Notes under the pieces: model-generated
What the model saw: the letters and a program-made list of their open reading frames with translations, nothing else
Told to the model about the DNA's origin: nothing
Databases searched by the model: none
Source of the DNA: Enterobacter chuandaensis
GTDB lineage: Bacteria; Pseudomonadota; Gammaproteobacteria; Enterobacterales; Enterobacteriaceae
Reading direction: 5' to 3'
NCBI RefSeq assembly: GCF_003594915.1
Contig: NZ_QZCS01000010.1
Location: forward strand, 1 to 64,000
DNA length: 64,000 nt
Translations under genes and position numbers: made by a program
Shown here: positions 20,787 to 31,030 of the stretch, piece after piece
Layout: every line of letters begins with the position of its first letter
Numbering within the stretch: position 1 is the first letter of the stretch

Positions 20787-22676
20787 ATGAAAAAAATCCT
20801 CACCCTCTCATTGCTTGCCCTGTGCGTTTCCCATGGCACGATGGCTGCGAACTACACGCTCACTAACGACAAAATTGCCCTGTCCTTTGATGACGCCAAT
20901 TCAACGGTGGTGGTGACTGATAAAAAGGCCAACCACCCCATCACCCCGCAGGAGTTGTTCTTTCTGACGCTGGCGGACGAAACCAAAATTCACACCGCTG
21001 ATTTCAAAATCAAGCACGTCGAAAAGCAGGACAGCGCCATTGTCATCGACTTTACCCATCCGGATTTTAACGTGACGGTGAAGCTCAACCTGGTGAAGGA
21101 TAATTACGCCAGCATCGATTACACCCTCGCGGCTGTAGGCCAGCCGCGTGACGTGGCGAAAATCACCTTCTTCCCGACGAAAAAGCAGACACAGGCCCCT
21201 TACGTTGACGGGGCGATCAACAGCTCGCCGATTGTCGCGGACTCGTTCTTTATTCTCCCGGACAAGCCCATCGTTAACACCTACGCCTATGAAGCGACGA
21301 CCAACCTTAATGTAGAGTTGAAAACGCCGATTCAGCCCGCAACGCCGGTCAGCTATACCACCTACTTCGGCACCTTCCCGGAAACCAGCCAGCTGCGCCG
21401 CAGCGTGAACCAGTTTATTAATGCCGTGCGTCCGCGTCCGTATAAGCCTTACCTGCACTACAACAGCTGGATGGATATTGGCTTCTTTACCCCCTATTCC
21501 GAACAGGACGTGCTGGGGCGGATGGACGAATGGAATAAGGAATTTATCGCCGGACGTGGCGTGGCGCTGGATGCCTTCCTGCTGGACGATGGCTGGGACG
21601 ATCTTACCGGGCGCTGGCTTTTTGGCCCGGCATTCAGCAACGGTTTTGGCAAAGTACGGGAAAAAGCCGACAGCCTGCACAGCTCGGTCGGACTGTGGCT
21701 CTCACCGTGGGGAGGCTACAACAAACCGCGCGACGTTCGCGTCTCGCATGCAAAAGAGTATGGGTTCGAAACCGTCGACGGGAAGCTGGCGCTGTCAGGA
21801 CCGAACTACTTTAAGAACTTCAATGAGCAGATCGTTAAGCTTATCAAAAACGAACACATTACCTCGTTCAAGCTGGACGGAATGGGTAACGCCAACGCGC
21901 ATATCCCGGGCAGCCCGTATGCCTCGGATTTTGACGCCTCTATTGCTCTGCTGCATAACATGCGAAGCGCCAACCCGAATCTGTTTATCAACCTGACAAC
22001 AGGCACCAACGCCAGCCCGTCCTGGCTGTTCTACGCGGATTCCATCTGGCGTCAGGGTGATGACATCAACCTGTACGGTCCCGGCACGCCGGTACAGCGG
22101 TGGATGACCTACCGCGATGCGGAAACGTACCGCTCCATTGTGCGTAAAGGCCCGCTGTTCCCGCTGAACTCGCTGATGTATCACGGCATCGTCAGCGCAG
22201 AAAACGCCTATTACGGGCTGGAGAAGGTGCAAACGGACAGCGATTTTGCCGATCAGGTCTGGAGCTACTTCGCCACCGGCACCCAGTTGCAGGAGCTGTA
22301 TATCACCCCTTCAATGCTGAACAAGGTGAAGTGGGATACGCTGGCGCAGGCCGCGAAATGGTCGCGGGATAATGCCAGCGTGCTGGTGGATACACACTGG
22401 ATTGGTGGTGATCCAACCGCGCTGCAGGTTTACGGCTGGGCTTCGTGGAGTAAAGAGAAAGCCATCCTCGGCTTGCGTAACCCGTCGGATAAGCCGCAAA
22501 GCTACTACCTGGATTTAGCGAAAGAGTTTGAAATCCCCACGGGAGACGCGGCGCAGTTTAGTCTGAAAGCGGTGTACGGCAGTAATTCAACCGTACCGGA
22601 GGAGTACAAAAACGCGGTGGTAATTACACTGCAGCCGCTGGAAACGCTGGTGTTTGAGGCGATGCCAGGTAAATAG
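20787..22676 (+). CDS. Secreted clan GH-D glycosidase (alpha-galactosidase / alpha-N-acetylgalactosaminidase-like)
   Basis: A 629-residue exported glycoside hydrolase. A clear signal peptide (MKKILTLSLLALCVSHGTMA, then ANYT) directs it to the periplasm or outside. An N-terminal beta-rich region of about 200 residues precedes a TIM-barrel region containing FLLDDGWDD (about 270), FKLDGMG with the likely nucleophile Asp364, and WRQGDD with Arg422 and acid/base candidates Asp425/426. This K-x-D plus W-R-x-x-D layout is that of families GH27 and GH36. It starts 19 bases after kbaY with AAGGA upstream, so it is cotranscribed with GalNAc catabolism. The substrate is inferred; an alpha-linked GalNAc or galactosamine glycan is likely. 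Confidence 0.75.
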   Translation: MKKILTLSLLALCVSHGTMAANYTLTNDKIALSFDDANSTVVVTDKKANHPITPQELFFLTLADETKIHTADFKIKHVEKQDSAIVIDFTHPDFNVTVKLNLVKDNYASIDYTLAAVGQPRDVAKITFFPTKKQTQAPYVDGAINSSPIVADSFFILPDKPIVNTYAYEATTNLNVELKTPIQPATPVSYTTYFGTFPETSQLRRSVNQFINAVRPRPYKPYLHYNSWMDIGFFTPYSEQDVLGRMDEWNKEFIAGRGVALDAFLLDDGWDDLTGRWLFGPAFSNGFGKVREKADSLHSSVGLWLSPWGGYNKPRDVRVSHAKEYGFETVDGKLALSGPNYFKNFNEQIVKLIKNEHITSFKLDGMGNANAHIPGSPYASDFDASIALLHNMRSANPNLFINLTTGTNASPSWLFYADSIWRQGDDINLYGPGTPVQRWMTYRDAETYRSIVRKGPLFPLNSLMYHGIVSAENAYYGLEKVQTDSDFADQVWSYFATGTQLQELYITPSMLNKVKWDTLAQAAKWSRDNASVLVDTHWIGGDPTALQVYGWASWSKEKAILGLRNPSDKPQSYYLDLAKEFEIPTGDAAQFSLKAVYGSNSTVPEEYKNAVVITLQPLETLVFEAMPGK

Positions 22677-22692
22677 AAGAGTACATAAATCT

Positions 22693-22725
22693 GTAGGCCG
22701 GGCAAGGCGCAGCCGCCACCCGGCA
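22693..22725. repeat. REP element after the glycosidase gene
   Basis: GTAGGCCGGGCAAGGCGCAG followed by CCGCCACCCGGCA is a typical enterobacterial REP palindrome. It lies between the convergent glycosidase gene and rsmI. Confidence 0.8.
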
Positions 22726-22740
22726 AAACAGTAGCAGGAG

Positions 22741-23604
22741 TTACTCCCCCTGCTGCTCCAGCGCATACTTATACAGCGCATTTTTCTTCACGCCATGGAT
22801 CTCCGCCGCTAATGCCGCCGCTTTCTTCAGCGGCAGTTCGGCCTGTAGCAAGGCCAGCGTACGCAGCGCATCGGCAGGCAGGGCATCCTCTTCCGCTTTA
22901 TGCCCTTCGACAATCAGCACCATTTCGCCTTTGCGGCGGTTTTCATCTTCCTTCACCCACGCCAGTAGTTCTCCTACCGGCGCGCCGTGAATGGTTTCCC
23001 AGGTTTTGGTCAGCTCACGCGCCAGCACCACGTAGCGGGATTCTCCCCAGACGGTCACCATGTCTTCCAGGCTTTCCAGCAGGCGGTGGGTGGATTCGTA
23101 AAAGATCAGGGTACGCGGTTCCGCTTCCAGATCCTTCAACACATCACGACGGCCTTTGGATTTGGCAGGCAGGAAACCTTCATAACAGAAACGGTCGGAC
23201 GGCAGACCGGCCGCGCTCAGCGCAGCAATGGCGGCGCACGGCCCCGGCAGTGGCACAACGCGAATACCGGCTTCGCGACAGGTGCGCACCAGATGGTAGC
23301 CAGGATCGTTAATCAGCGGCGTCCCGGCATCGGAGACCAGCGCAATGTTCTGCCCCTCTTTGAGCTTCGCCACCAGCGTGTCGGCTTTTTGTTGCTCATT
23401 GTGATCGTGAAGGGCAAACAAACGGGCGTTAATCGCGAAATGTTGCAGCAGTAAACCGGTGTGTCGGGTGTCTTCAGCAGCAATTAAATCAACAGCTTGC
23501 AATACGGTGAGTGCACGTTGGGTAATATCAGACAAATTCCCGATAGGAGTAGGTACAATATAAAGCTGGCCTTGAGAATTATCTGCCGTTTCGTGTTGTT
23601 TCAT
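22741..23604 (-). CDS. rsmI: 16S rRNA 2'-O-ribose C1402 methyltransferase
   Basis: A 287-residue tetrapyrrole-methylase-fold enzyme that methylates the 2'-hydroxyl of C1402 in 16S rRNA using S-adenosylmethionine. Recognisable motifs are the start region [36 protein letters not shown] and [16 protein letters not shown]. The conserved C-terminal HTH-like tail ends in [10 protein letters not shown]. It is divergent from lpoA with 62 bases between the starts, so their promoters are packed into that gap. Confidence 0.95.
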   Translation of the reverse strand: MKQHETADNSQGQLYIVPTPIGNLSDITQRALTVLQAVDLIAAEDTRHTGLLLQHFAINARLFALHDHNEQQKADTLVAKLKEGQNIALVSDAGTPLINDPGYHLVRTCREAGIRVVPLPGPCAAIAALSAAGLPSDRFCYEGFLPAKSKGRRDVLKDLEAEPRTLIFYESTHRLLESLEDMVTVWGESRYVVLARELTKTWETIHGAPVGELLAWVKEDENRRKGEMVLIVEGHKAEEDALPADALRTLALLQAELPLKKAAALAAEIHGVKKNALYKYALEQQGE

Positions 23605-23666
23605 TGTTTCGTCCGTATTGCCGATTTAATATTGAGCATTGCGTAAAAAAAATCACTGGATACAGT

Positions 23667-25814
23667 ATGGTACCGTTAACGTTTCTTCGAAAAAAAGCCA
23701 CGCGCAGCGTGCCGCTGCTGCTCGCAGCCCTGATTTTTGCAGGCTGTGGCACCCAGGCACCTGACCAGAGCACCGCCCATCTTCAGGGCTCCGCTCAGGC
23801 TGATTCTGGCTTTTATCTGCAACAAATGTCGCAGAGTACAAATGATACCAGGATCAACTGGCAATTACTCGCCATTCGTGCACTGCTGAAAGAAGGTAAA
23901 ACCCAGCAGGCTGCTGAGCTGTTCAACCAGCTGCCGAAAGATCTTAACGATACCCAGCGTACAGAGCAGAGTCTGCTTTCTGCCGAGCTGAAGGTTGCGC
24001 AGAAAGATTATGATGGCGCGAAAAAGATCCTGGGGAGCATCGACCTGAGCGCGCTGGATAAAAACCAACAGGCGCGCTTCTGGCAGGCGGGCATTACCGC
24101 TGAGCAGGGACGCCCTTCCCTGACCCTGCTGCGCGCCTTGATCGCCCAGGAGCCGCTGCTCGCTGGTGCCGACAAGCAGAAAAACATTGATGCCACCTGG
24201 CAGGCGCTTGCCTCGATGACCCAGGATCAGGCAAAGGCGCTGGTCATCAACGCCGATGAAAACGTGCTGCAGGGCTGGCTTGATCTGCAACAGATGTGGT
24301 TTAACAACCGCAGCGATCCTAAGATGCTGAAAGCCGGTATTACCGACTGGCAGACCCGCTACCCGCAGAACCCGGGCGCGAAAATGCTGCCCACACAGCT
24401 GGTAAACGTGCAGAACTTTAAGCCCGCCTCGACCAGCAAAATCGCGCTGCTTCTGCCGCTAAATGGCCAGGCAGCCGTGTTTGGCCGCACTATTCAGCAG
24501 GGCTTTGAAGCGGCGAAAAACGGCACGACTCCGGTAACGGGCAGTGCGGTACCGGTACAGGCAGCGCAGGCGGCCAACGTGAACGACGTTGTCAGCCCGT
24601 CAGCAGCAGAGACCAGCGACCTGACCACAGCACAAACCCCACCGCAAGGCACGATGCAAAACCCGGTGACGGCACCGACTACGCCTCCGGCTACCTCAGC
24701 ACCTGCAACACAGCCTCCGGCTGAGACACAGGCGACGCCTGCGCCAGAGGCAACAGCAGAACAGCCTCAACAGCAGCCTGTACAGCCAGCATCCCAACCT
24801 GCTGCACAGCCGCAGGCCGTGGCAACCACCAGCGCCAACCCGGGCGCTGAGCTGAAAATCTACGACACCAGCTCGCAGCCGCTTGACCAGGTGCTGGCGC
24901 AGGTTCAGCAGGACGGGGCAAGCATCGTTGTCGGCCCGCTGCTGAAAAACAACGTGGAAGAGCTGATGAAGAGCAATACCACGCTGAACGTACTGGCGCT
25001 CAACCAGCCGGAACAGGTTCAGAACCGGGCCAATATTTGCTACTTCGCGCTTTCCCCTGAAGATGAAGCCCGCGATGCGGCGCGTCATATTCACGAGCAG
25101 GGTAAACAGGCTCCGCTTCTGCTCATCCCACGCAGTGCGCTGGGCGATCGCGTGGCCAACGCCTTTGCCGATGAGTGGCAGAAGCTGGGCGGCGGCGTGG
25201 TGCTGCAGCAGAAATTCGGTTCAGTGTCTGAACTGCGCGCTGGCGTAAACGGTGGAGCGGGTATCGCGCTTAACGGCAGTCCTGTCACCGCGAGCCTGCC
25301 ACAGCAGCAGAGCGTGACGATTGGCGGCCTGACCATCCCTGCCCCGCCTACCGACGCGCAGATTAGCGGCGGCGGGAAAGTAGATGCGGCCTATATCATT
25401 GCCACGCCGCAGGAGATCGCCTTTATCAAACCGATGATTGCGATGCGTAACGGCAGTCAGAGCGGCGCAACGCTCTACGCCAGCTCCCGCAGCGCGCAGG
25501 GCACCGCAGGCCCGGATTTCCGTCTGGAAATGGACGGCCTGCAGTACAGCGAAATTCCGATGCTGGCAGGTAGCAACCCGGCGCTGATGCAGCAGGCGCT
25601 AAGCTCCGTACGTAACGACTACTCTCTGGCGCGTCTGTATGCGATGGGTGTTGATGCGTGGGCGCTGGCAAACCACTTTACCCAGATGCGTCAGGTGCCG
25701 GGCTTTGAGCTTAACGGCAACACCGGCGATCTGACCGCCACTCAGGACTGTGTGATTAACAGGAAGTTATCATGGCTCAAATACCAGCAGGGGCAAATCG
25801 TCCCGGCCAGTTAA
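23667..25814 (+). CDS. lpoA: Outer-membrane lipoprotein activator of PBP1A
   Basis: A 715-residue lipoprotein that reaches from the outer membrane through the peptidoglycan to stimulate PBP1A (MrcA). The lipobox LIFAGC puts the lipidated cysteine at residue 27, with no Asp at +2. An N-terminal TPR-like helical domain (about 35-280) is followed by a low-complexity Pro/Ala/Thr/Gln linker (about 285-395) and a LeuABC/LivJ-like C-terminal domain. The linker makes it longer than the 678 residues I recall for E. coli. The ATG at 23667 is the start that gives a proper signal peptide. Confidence 0.95.
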   Translation: MVPLTFLRKKATRSVPLLLAALIFAGCGTQAPDQSTAHLQGSAQADSGFYLQQMSQSTNDTRINWQLLAIRALLKEGKTQQAAELFNQLPKDLNDTQRTEQSLLSAELKVAQKDYDGAKKILGSIDLSALDKNQQARFWQAGITAEQGRPSLTLLRALIAQEPLLAGADKQKNIDATWQALASMTQDQAKALVINADENVLQGWLDLQQMWFNNRSDPKMLKAGITDWQTRYPQNPGAKMLPTQLVNVQNFKPASTSKIALLLPLNGQAAVFGRTIQQGFEAAKNGTTPVTGSAVPVQAAQAANVNDVVSPSAAETSDLTTAQTPPQGTMQNPVTAPTTPPATSAPATQPPAETQATPAPEATAEQPQQQPVQPASQPAAQPQAVATTSANPGAELKIYDTSSQPLDQVLAQVQQDGASIVVGPLLKNNVEELMKSNTTLNVLALNQPEQVQNRANICYFALSPEDEARDAARHIHEQGKQAPLLLIPRSALGDRVANAFADEWQKLGGGVVLQQKFGSVSELRAGVNGGAGIALNGSPVTASLPQQQSVTIGGLTIPAPPTDAQISGGGKVDAAYIIATPQEIAFIKPMIAMRNGSQSGATLYASSRSAQGTAGPDFRLEMDGLQYSEIPMLAGSNPALMQQALSSVRNDYSLARLYAMGVDAWALANHFTQMRQVPGFELNGNTGDLTATQDCVINRKLSWLKYQQGQIVPAS

Positions 25815-26167
25815 GCCGTAAAGAGACCGGCGATGCGTGGGAGTTAAAAGCGCGTCGCTGGCTTGAAGGCAAAGGACTGCGCTTTATCGCCGCTAACGTC
25901 CGCGGGCGCGGCGGCGAAATTGATCTGATCATGAAAGACGGTCAGGTGATTGTGTTTGTAGAAGTCCGCTTTCGACAGTCTTCCCGTTTTGGCGGTGCTG
26001 CCGCCAGCGTGACGCTCGCCAAACAACATAAATTATTACAGACTGCCCACTTGTGGCTTGCCCGCCATAATGGGAGCTTTGATACTGTGGATTGCCGTTT
26101 CGATGTGATAGCCTTCACCGGAAATGAGATCGAATGGCTTAAAAACGCTTTTGGCGAAGACGCATAA
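25772..26167 (+). CDS. yraN: UPF0102 family protein YraN
   Basis: A 131-residue predicted nuclease-fold protein of unknown role. The core [24 protein letters not shown] has the E...D...E-V-x layout of PD-(D/E)XK endonuclease-like folds, with Arg where many have Lys. The start overlaps lpoA by 43 bases; an AGGA lies just before its ATG, so it is probably translated with lpoA. It is followed 21 bases later by diaA. Confidence 0.9.
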   Translation: MAQIPAGANRPGQLSRKETGDAWELKARRWLEGKGLRFIAANVRGRGGEIDLIMKDGQVIVFVEVRFRQSSRFGGAAASVTLAKQHKLLQTAHLWLARHNGSFDTVDCRFDVIAFTGNEIEWLKNAFGEDA

Positions 26168-26188
26168 TTAAGATTTAAAAGGGATAAC

Positions 26189-26779
26189 GTGCTCGAAAGA
26201 ATTAAAGTGTGCTTCACAGAAAGCATCCAGACTCAGATTGCCGCGGCGGAAGCCCTTCCGGACGCAATCTCTCGCGCTGCAATGACGCTGGTGCAATCCC
26301 TGCTTAACGGCAACAAAATCCTCTGTTGTGGCAACGGAACCTCAGCCGCCAACGCACAGCATTTTGCTGCCAGCATGATTAACCGTTTTGAAACCGAACG
26401 CCCGAGTTTACCTGCCGTTGCACTTAATACCGATAATGTGGTCTTAACAGCGATTGCTAACGATCGTCTGCATGACGAAATTTACGCAAAGCAGGTGCGC
26501 GCCCTGGGGCATGCCGGCGATGTGCTGCTGGCCATCTCTACGCGCGGCAACAGCCGGGACATCGTCAAAGCCGTTGAAGCCGCCGTTACCCGCGACATGA
26601 CCATCGTCGCCTTAACCGGCTACGACGGCGGTGAGCTGGCGGGCTTGCTTGGGCCGCAGGATGTGGAAATTCGCATTCCGTCTCACCGTAGCGCACGTAT
26701 TCAGGAGATGCATATGCTCACGGTGAACTGCTTGTGCGATTTGATCGATAACACGCTTTTCCCTCACCAGGATGATTAA
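26189..26779 (+). CDS. diaA: DnaA initiator-associating protein
   Basis: A 196-residue SIS-fold protein that forms a tetramer, binds several DnaA molecules and promotes timely initiation at oriC. Typical segments are [17 protein letters not shown] and [15 protein letters not shown]. The start is a GTG at 26189 with AGGG upstream; the next residues [11 protein letters not shown] match E. coli DiaA. It is close to 90 percent identical to my memory of the E. coli protein. It lies between yraN and dolP in one transcript. Confidence 0.95.
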   Translation: MLERIKVCFTESIQTQIAAAEALPDAISRAAMTLVQSLLNGNKILCCGNGTSAANAQHFAASMINRFETERPSLPAVALNTDNVVLTAIANDRLHDEIYAKQVRALGHAGDVLLAISTRGNSRDIVKAVEAAVTRDMTIVALTGYDGGELAGLLGPQDVEIRIPSHRSARIQEMHMLTVNCLCDLIDNTLFPHQDD

Positions 26780-26788
26780 GGAGTTTTT

Positions 26789-27364
26789 ATGAAGGCTTTA
26801 TCGACCCTCGCAGTCCTTATGTCTGCACTACTGCTGCAGGGATGTATCGCTGCGGCCGTTGTGGGTACTGCCGCCGTAGGCACCAAAGCAGCGACCGATC
26901 CGCGCTCTGTGGGAACGCAGGTGGATGACGGTACGCTGGAGCTGCGGGTCAACAGTGCGCTGTCGAAAGACGAACAAATTAAGAAAGAAGCGCGTATTAA
27001 CGTAACGGCTTATCAGGGCAAAGTCCTGCTGACGGGCCAGTCACCGAATACCGAGCTCTCCAGCCGCGCGAAACAGATCGCAATGGGCGTTGAGGGCACA
27101 ACGGAAGTCTTTAATGAAATCCGTCAGGGTCAGCCAATCAGCCTGGGCACCGCGTCGTCTGACACCTGGATCACCACCAAAGTCCGCTCCCAGCTGCTGG
27201 GCTCAGACCAGGTGAAATCCTCAAACGTGAAAGTGACGACTGAAAACGGCGAAGTGTTCCTGCTGGGTCTGGTGACCGACCGTGAAGGGAAAGCGGCGGC
27301 GGATATCGCCAGCCGGGTGAGCGGCGTGAAGCACGTCACCACCGCGTTTACCTACATTAAGTAA
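26789..27364 (+). CDS. dolP: Division- and outer-membrane-associated lipoprotein with two BON domains
   Basis: A 191-residue outer-membrane lipoprotein (formerly YraP). The lipobox ALLLQGC puts the lipidated cysteine at residue 19. Two BON domains follow (about 45-115 and 120-190), the second being the phospholipid-binding one in E. coli, where the protein goes to the division site and supports envelope integrity and BamA function. AAGGAG lies 7 bases before the ATG. The strong terminator behind it ends the lpoA-yraN-diaA-dolP unit; dolP may also have its own sigma-E promoter, which I did not identify. Confidence 0.95.
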   Translation: MKALSTLAVLMSALLLQGCIAAAVVGTAAVGTKAATDPRSVGTQVDDGTLELRVNSALSKDEQIKKEARINVTAYQGKVLLTGQSPNTELSSRAKQIAMGVEGTTEVFNEIRQGQPISLGTASSDTWITTKVRSQLLGSDQVKSSNVKVTTENGEVFLLGLVTDREGKAAADIASRVSGVKHVTTAFTYIK

Positions 27365-27377
27365 TCCACGCCTGACT

Positions 27378-27415
27378 AAAAGCCCGGTAAGCGCGAGCGC
27401 TACCGGGCTTTTTTA
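27378..27415. terminator. Bidirectional terminator between dolP and yraQ
   Basis: AGCCCGGTA (27381-27389) and TACCGGGCT (27401-27409) form a stem around an 11-base loop. Six T residues follow on the plus strand and AAAA precedes it, so it can serve dolP and, less strongly, the convergent yraQ. Confidence 0.85.
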
Positions 27416-28450
27416 CATCAACGCAATACTCCCCACCATCACCCCGCTCAACGCCACAAGCCCCGCCGTCAGCCACAGCGCTTTCGCCGGAAAAGACTTA
27501 CGCAGCATGATGAGCGACGGCAGGCTGATCGCCGGCAGCGTAATCAGCAGCGCAAGCGCCGGTGCGGTGCCCATACCGGCCAGCATCATGGTTTGCACGA
27601 TCGGGATCTCCGCCGCCGTGGGGATCACGAACAGGCAGCCTGCAATGGCCATCGCAATCACCCACATCAGCGAGTTGTCGATGGCGCCATCCGCATGGGG
27701 GAACAGCCAGACGCGCGCCGCGCCCAGAACCAGTACCGCCAGGATATACACCGGGATGGTGCTCCAGAAAAGCTGCCAGAGCGCTTTGCCCCAGCGCGTA
27801 AAGAACCCTCCCTGCGGTTCGCTGACGTCCAGTTCAACGGAAGCAGGCTCTGGCGCGTTATCCTTCACCAGCTTTTGCACCAGCGTCGCCACCGCCAGCA
27901 CCGTCACCAGCCCGGCAACCAGACGGATAGCGGCAAAATGCCAGCCGAGCACAAAGCCCATAAACACCAGCGTCGCCGGGTTGAGCAGCGGGTTACCCAT
28001 CCAGAACGCCAGCGCGCCGCCCATCGACACCCTCTGGCGGCGCATACCCGCCGCCACCGGCGCGGCGCAGCAGGAGCACATCATGCCCGGCAGAGAGAAA
28101 ATCGTCCCCAGCAGCGTGCCCTGAAAGCGCGGCTGACCAAGCGTTTTCATCAGCCAGTTGCGCGGGATCAGCACCTGAATCAGCGAGCCCAGAATCACGC
28201 CTAACACGGCGGCTTTCCAGACGGCAAGGAAGTAGACCATGGCGTAGTCCCATGCCGCCTGAAGCGGGCTGGCATCAGCCTGAGCGAGAATAGATTTACC
28301 GATGCTGTGCGTTTCGGCAGCGGTGAAGGCTTTACCGTAGTACGGCTGCCATTTCACATACCAGAGGCCAATGATGACCACGAGAAAGAAGAGTGCGGGC
28401 TTCCACCATTGGACAGGTGTTGCCGCCTGAGATGAAGACTGACCAGTCAT
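27413..28450 (-). CDS. yraQ: YraQ family permease
   Basis: A 345-residue polytopic membrane protein of the DUF318 permease family, whose substrate in E. coli is unknown. About eight to ten hydrophobic spans are visible. A cysteine motif GMMCSCCAAPVAAGMRR and GNPLLNPATLVF lie in the middle, features shared with relatives near metal or thiol genes. The last gene before a shared terminator, it is convergent with dolP and is preceded by yraR on the same strand 40 bases away. Confidence 0.88.
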   Translation of the reverse strand: MTGQSSSQAATPVQWWKPALFFLVVIIGLWYVKWQPYYGKAFTAAETHSIGKSILAQADASPLQAAWDYAMVYFLAVWKAAVLGVILGSLIQVLIPRNWLMKTLGQPRFQGTLLGTIFSLPGMMCSCCAAPVAAGMRRQRVSMGGALAFWMGNPLLNPATLVFMGFVLGWHFAAIRLVAGLVTVLAVATLVQKLVKDNAPEPASVELDVSEPQGGFFTRWGKALWQLFWSTIPVYILAVLVLGAARVWLFPHADGAIDNSLMWVIAMAIAGCLFVIPTAAEIPIVQTMMLAGMGTAPALALLITLPAISLPSLIMLRKSFPAKALWLTAGLVALSGVMVGSIALM

Positions 28451-28490
28451 ACCATTCCCCGGAGAGTGTTATTTAATAAGCCGGAGAAGT

Positions 28491-29135
28491 TTACGCCTCG
28501 CCCTGTGCGATTTCACGCAGTTTTGCCGAAGGGATGATATTAACGCCCTCCTGCGACGGTGCCAGCGCCTCTTTCAGCATCGCCTGCGCGACGTCCCGTG
28601 CCTCAATGGACTTCCAGTTACCCGGCAGGATGCGAAACAGCGGGGCAAAAAAGGACTCGTTAAAACGCCGTTCGTCGCGGTGGCCAATTAGCATCGAAGG
28701 CCGCGCGATGGTCAGGCGCTCCCACTTCTGCGCAATCAGCGCCTCTTCCATCTTGCCCTTCACCTGGTTGTAAAAAAACGGCGAGCCTGCGTTCGCGCCG
28801 TGCGAGCTGACCACCAGGAAATGTTTTGCTCCCAGCTTTTTCGCCGTCAGGGCGGTATCCACCACCAGCGTGTAGTCCGCATGGACAAACGCCTCTTTAC
28901 TCCCGGCCTCACGCCGCGTCGTGCCCAGGCAGCAAAAAGCGATATCAATCGGATCCTGCACCTGCGCCAGCGCGTCGGTGAGCTGCGGATCGTGCGGATT
29001 AAAGACGCCTGTGACATCCAGCAGCGGGCGCCGCGTCGGTGCGGCAATGTAGTTGATGTGGCGATCCTGGATCAGCAGCCGCAGCAAATGTCCGCCCACC
29101 AGCCCGGTAGCGCCGGTAATCAGTACCTGACTCAT
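28491..29135 (-). CDS. yraR: NAD(P)-binding protein YraR
   Basis: A 214-residue short-chain/atypical SDR-type protein. The Rossmann glycine motif GATGLVGG lies at residues 8-15. A catalytic-type tyrosine lies in [16 protein letters not shown] (Y-x-x-x-K). E. coli YraR has no established function; relatives include HTATIP2-like oxidoreductases. I start it at the ATG at 29135 ([11 protein letters not shown]) because AAGGGG lies 5 bases upstream. Confidence 0.85.
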   Translation of the reverse strand: MSQVLITGATGLVGGHLLRLLIQDRHINYIAAPTRRPLLDVTGVFNPHDPQLTDALAQVQDPIDIAFCCLGTTRREAGSKEAFVHADYTLVVDTALTAKKLGAKHFLVVSSHGANAGSPFFYNQVKGKMEEALIAQKWERLTIARPSMLIGHRDERRFNESFFAPLFRILPGNWKSIEARDVAQAMLKEALAPSQEGVNIIPSAKLREIAQGEA

Positions 29136-29263
29136 CGTATCCCCTTTACAGAATTGTCCGTTTGCGAACTCAGCGTGGTCGGCCACACTTAGAAGTCTGT
29201 TACAGGTAAGTATTTACCACAAGCGGAGAAAAATCAGTCTGAAGCCAAAACAACGGAGGAAGC

Positions 29264-29782
29264 ATGGGTAAAAAAATCGCAGTCCTGATTACCGACGAGT
29301 TTGAAGATTCAGAATTCACCTCTCCCGCAGAGGCGTTCCGCAAGGCGGGACATGAGGTTATTACCATTGAGAAAGAAGCGGGTAAAACGGTGAAAGGCCA
29401 TAAGGGCGAGGCCAGCGTGACGATTGATCAGTCTATTGATAACGTCAGCCCGTCCGATTTCGACGCTCTGCTGCTGCCGGGCGGCCATTCACCGGATTCC
29501 CTGCGCGGAGATGAGCGCTTCGTGACCTTTACGCGAGATTTTGTTTCTACGGGCAAACCGGTGTTCGCCATTTGCCACGGCCCGCAGTTGCTGATCAGCG
29601 CCGAAGTGGTACGCGGGCGTAAGCTCACGGCGGTGAAACCGATCGTTATCGATCTGAAAAACGCAGGGGCTGAGTTCTACGATCAGGAAGTGGTTAACGA
29701 CAAGGACCAGCTGATCACCAGCCGGACCCCGGACGATCTCCCGGCGTTTAACCGCGAAGCGCTACGCCTGCTCGGCGCGTAG
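29264..29782 (+). CDS. yhbO: DJ-1/PfpI family protein YhbO
   Basis: A 172-residue DJ-1/PfpI superfamily protein, a stress-protection protein linked to protein and nucleotide deglycation in E. coli. The nucleophile is Cys104 in FAICHGPQ, with His105 beside it and a glutamate in TDEFEDSEF completing the family triad region. AACGGAGGA lies just before the ATG. It overlaps the 3' end of the convergent yhbP by 21 bases. Confidence 0.93.
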   Translation: MGKKIAVLITDEFEDSEFTSPAEAFRKAGHEVITIEKEAGKTVKGHKGEASVTIDQSIDNVSPSDFDALLLPGGHSPDSLRGDERFVTFTRDFVSTGKPVFAICHGPQLLISAEVVRGRKLTAVKPIVIDLKNAGAEFYDQEVVNDKDQLITSRTPDDLPAFNREALRLLGA

Positions 29783-30196
29783 CCAGTGCAGCTTCTTGCC
29801 AAAGCCCAGGGTGTTATCGGTAAATTTCAGCTCATCGAGGCGGATTTCCCACACCGGGGCTTTTAGCGCAGCGGCAACCGGGAAGCGGCGCGTGTAGAGC
29901 TTACGGCGCGCGTCGCCCTCTTCTCCATCCAGACGACGGATCTCCCCTTTGAACTGCACGCCGCGGATCAGCGCGACGGTTTTCGGCTGCCCGTTTACCG
30001 TGCCCGCCACCTTTGCCTGCTGGCCGGTCATCTGCGCATGCCGGGTTTTGTCCTCACTCATGACGTAAAAAGCGACGCGTTCAGGATCGTAGTAGTAAAA
30101 GGCGTTGGCGCACCACATTTCGCCCTCGCGATATACGCACCAGGTCACGACATGCTGCTTCGCCAGCCAGCGGTTAATGGCGGCCAGTGTTTCCAT
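29762..30196 (-). CDS. yhbP: UPF0306 protein YhbP
   Basis: A 144-residue protein of the pyridoxamine-phosphate-oxidase-like split-barrel group (UPF0306). Such folds usually bind FMN, but the function of YhbP is not known. Conserved segments are [28 protein letters not shown] and [12 protein letters not shown]. It is convergent with yhbO, overlapping it by 21 bases at the 3' ends. Confidence 0.88.
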   Translation of the reverse strand: METLAAINRWLAKQHVVTWCVYREGEMWCANAFYYYDPERVAFYVMSEDKTRHAQMTGQQAKVAGTVNGQPKTVALIRGVQFKGEIRRLDGEEGDARRKLYTRRFPVAAALKAPVWEIRLDELKFTDNTLGFGKKLHWLRAEQA

Positions 30197-30252
30197 TTTC
30201 GTTCTCTCTCATGCTATGGTGCGTTCACCTTAACATACTGAATCTGTTTACC

Positions 30253-30540
30253 GTGTGCTGGTTTCTCTATCTTGTCCGAACCGCTGATAACGCTCTCTAC
30301 ACCGGGATCACTACCGATGTGGCGCGGCGTTTTTTACAACATCAAACGGGGAAAGGGGCAAAAGCACTGCGGGGGAAAGGCGAACTGCAGCTGGCATTTT
30401 CAGCCGCGGTGGGCGACAGATCGCTGGCGCTCAGGCTGGAGTACCGCATCAAGCAGCTAACGAAGCGCCAGAAGGAGCGCCTCGTGACCGGAGACGGCTC
30501 CTTTGAGGCGCTACGCGAGAGCCTGATTAAAAGCGATTGA
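30253..30540 (+). CDS. yhbQ: GIY-YIG nuclease superfamily protein YhbQ
   Basis: A 95-residue single-domain GIY-YIG protein; E. coli YhbQ has been linked to DNA damage processing. The motif reads [17 protein letters not shown], with [10 protein letters not shown] before it and [12 protein letters not shown] after it. The start is unclear: I use the GTG at 30253 (MCWFLYLV) to match the length of E. coli YhbQ. No good Shine-Dalgarno is visible, and an ATG at 30187 would add 22 mostly hydrophobic residues. The 3' end overlaps yhbS by 14 bases. Confidence 0.8.
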   Translation: MCWFLYLVRTADNALYTGITTDVARRFLQHQTGKGAKALRGKGELQLAFSAAVGDRSLALRLEYRIKQLTKRQKERLVTGDGSFEALRESLIKSD

Positions 30541-31030
30541 AATGATCGTGGTAGTCCACCAGACCATTTACGCCGTTCAGGGCATCATCCGCCAGGCGGT
30601 GCACCTGGAAAGCGGACTCGGTGCCCGGCCAGCGGCAGCGCAGATCGTAATGCGCCGCCTGCTCAAAGCCTAAGCGGCCATAGAACGCCGGATCGCCCAG
30701 CGTGACCACGGCGGCGTAGCCAAACTCATTCAGCGAGTCCAGCCCTTCATACACCAGCTGGCGCGCCAGACCCTGCCCGCGATAGTTTTCATCTACCGCC
30801 AGCGGTGCCATGCCCACCCACTGAATGTCTTCGCCCTGAACGATGACCGGGCTGAAGGCCACATAGCCGACAACCTGACCTTCGTCATCGGTAGCAACCA
30901 GCCCCAGCGTAATCAGGCCGTCTTCGCGGAGATCGTGGACCAGTTGGGCTTCCGCGTCGCTCTCAAAAGAGCGGCGTAATAACGCATCGATACCCGGTGC
31001 ATCAATCCCTATTTCGACTCGAATCAGCAT
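30527..31030 (-). CDS. yhbS: GNAT acetyltransferase YhbS
   Basis: A 167-residue GCN5-related N-acetyltransferase. The acetyl-CoA loop is [15 protein letters not shown], and the C-terminal half has [14 protein letters not shown], both typical of this subgroup. The substrate is not known from sequence. It overlaps ubiT by 7 bases, so the two are translationally coupled, and converges with yhbQ. Confidence 0.9.
   Translation of the reverse strand: MLIRVEIGIDAPGIDALLRRSFESDAEAQLVHDLREDGLITLGLVATDDEGQVVGYVAFSPVIVQGEDIQWVGMAPLAVDENYRGQGLARQLVYEGLDSLNEFGYAAVVTLGDPAFYGRLGFEQAAHYDLRCRWPGTESAFQVHRLADDALNGVNGLVDYHDHFNRF

Noticed and set aside
23653-23864. Short minus-strand frames opposite the lpoA start
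   Set aside because: They overlap a strongly supported lipoprotein signal sequence and have no independent signal.
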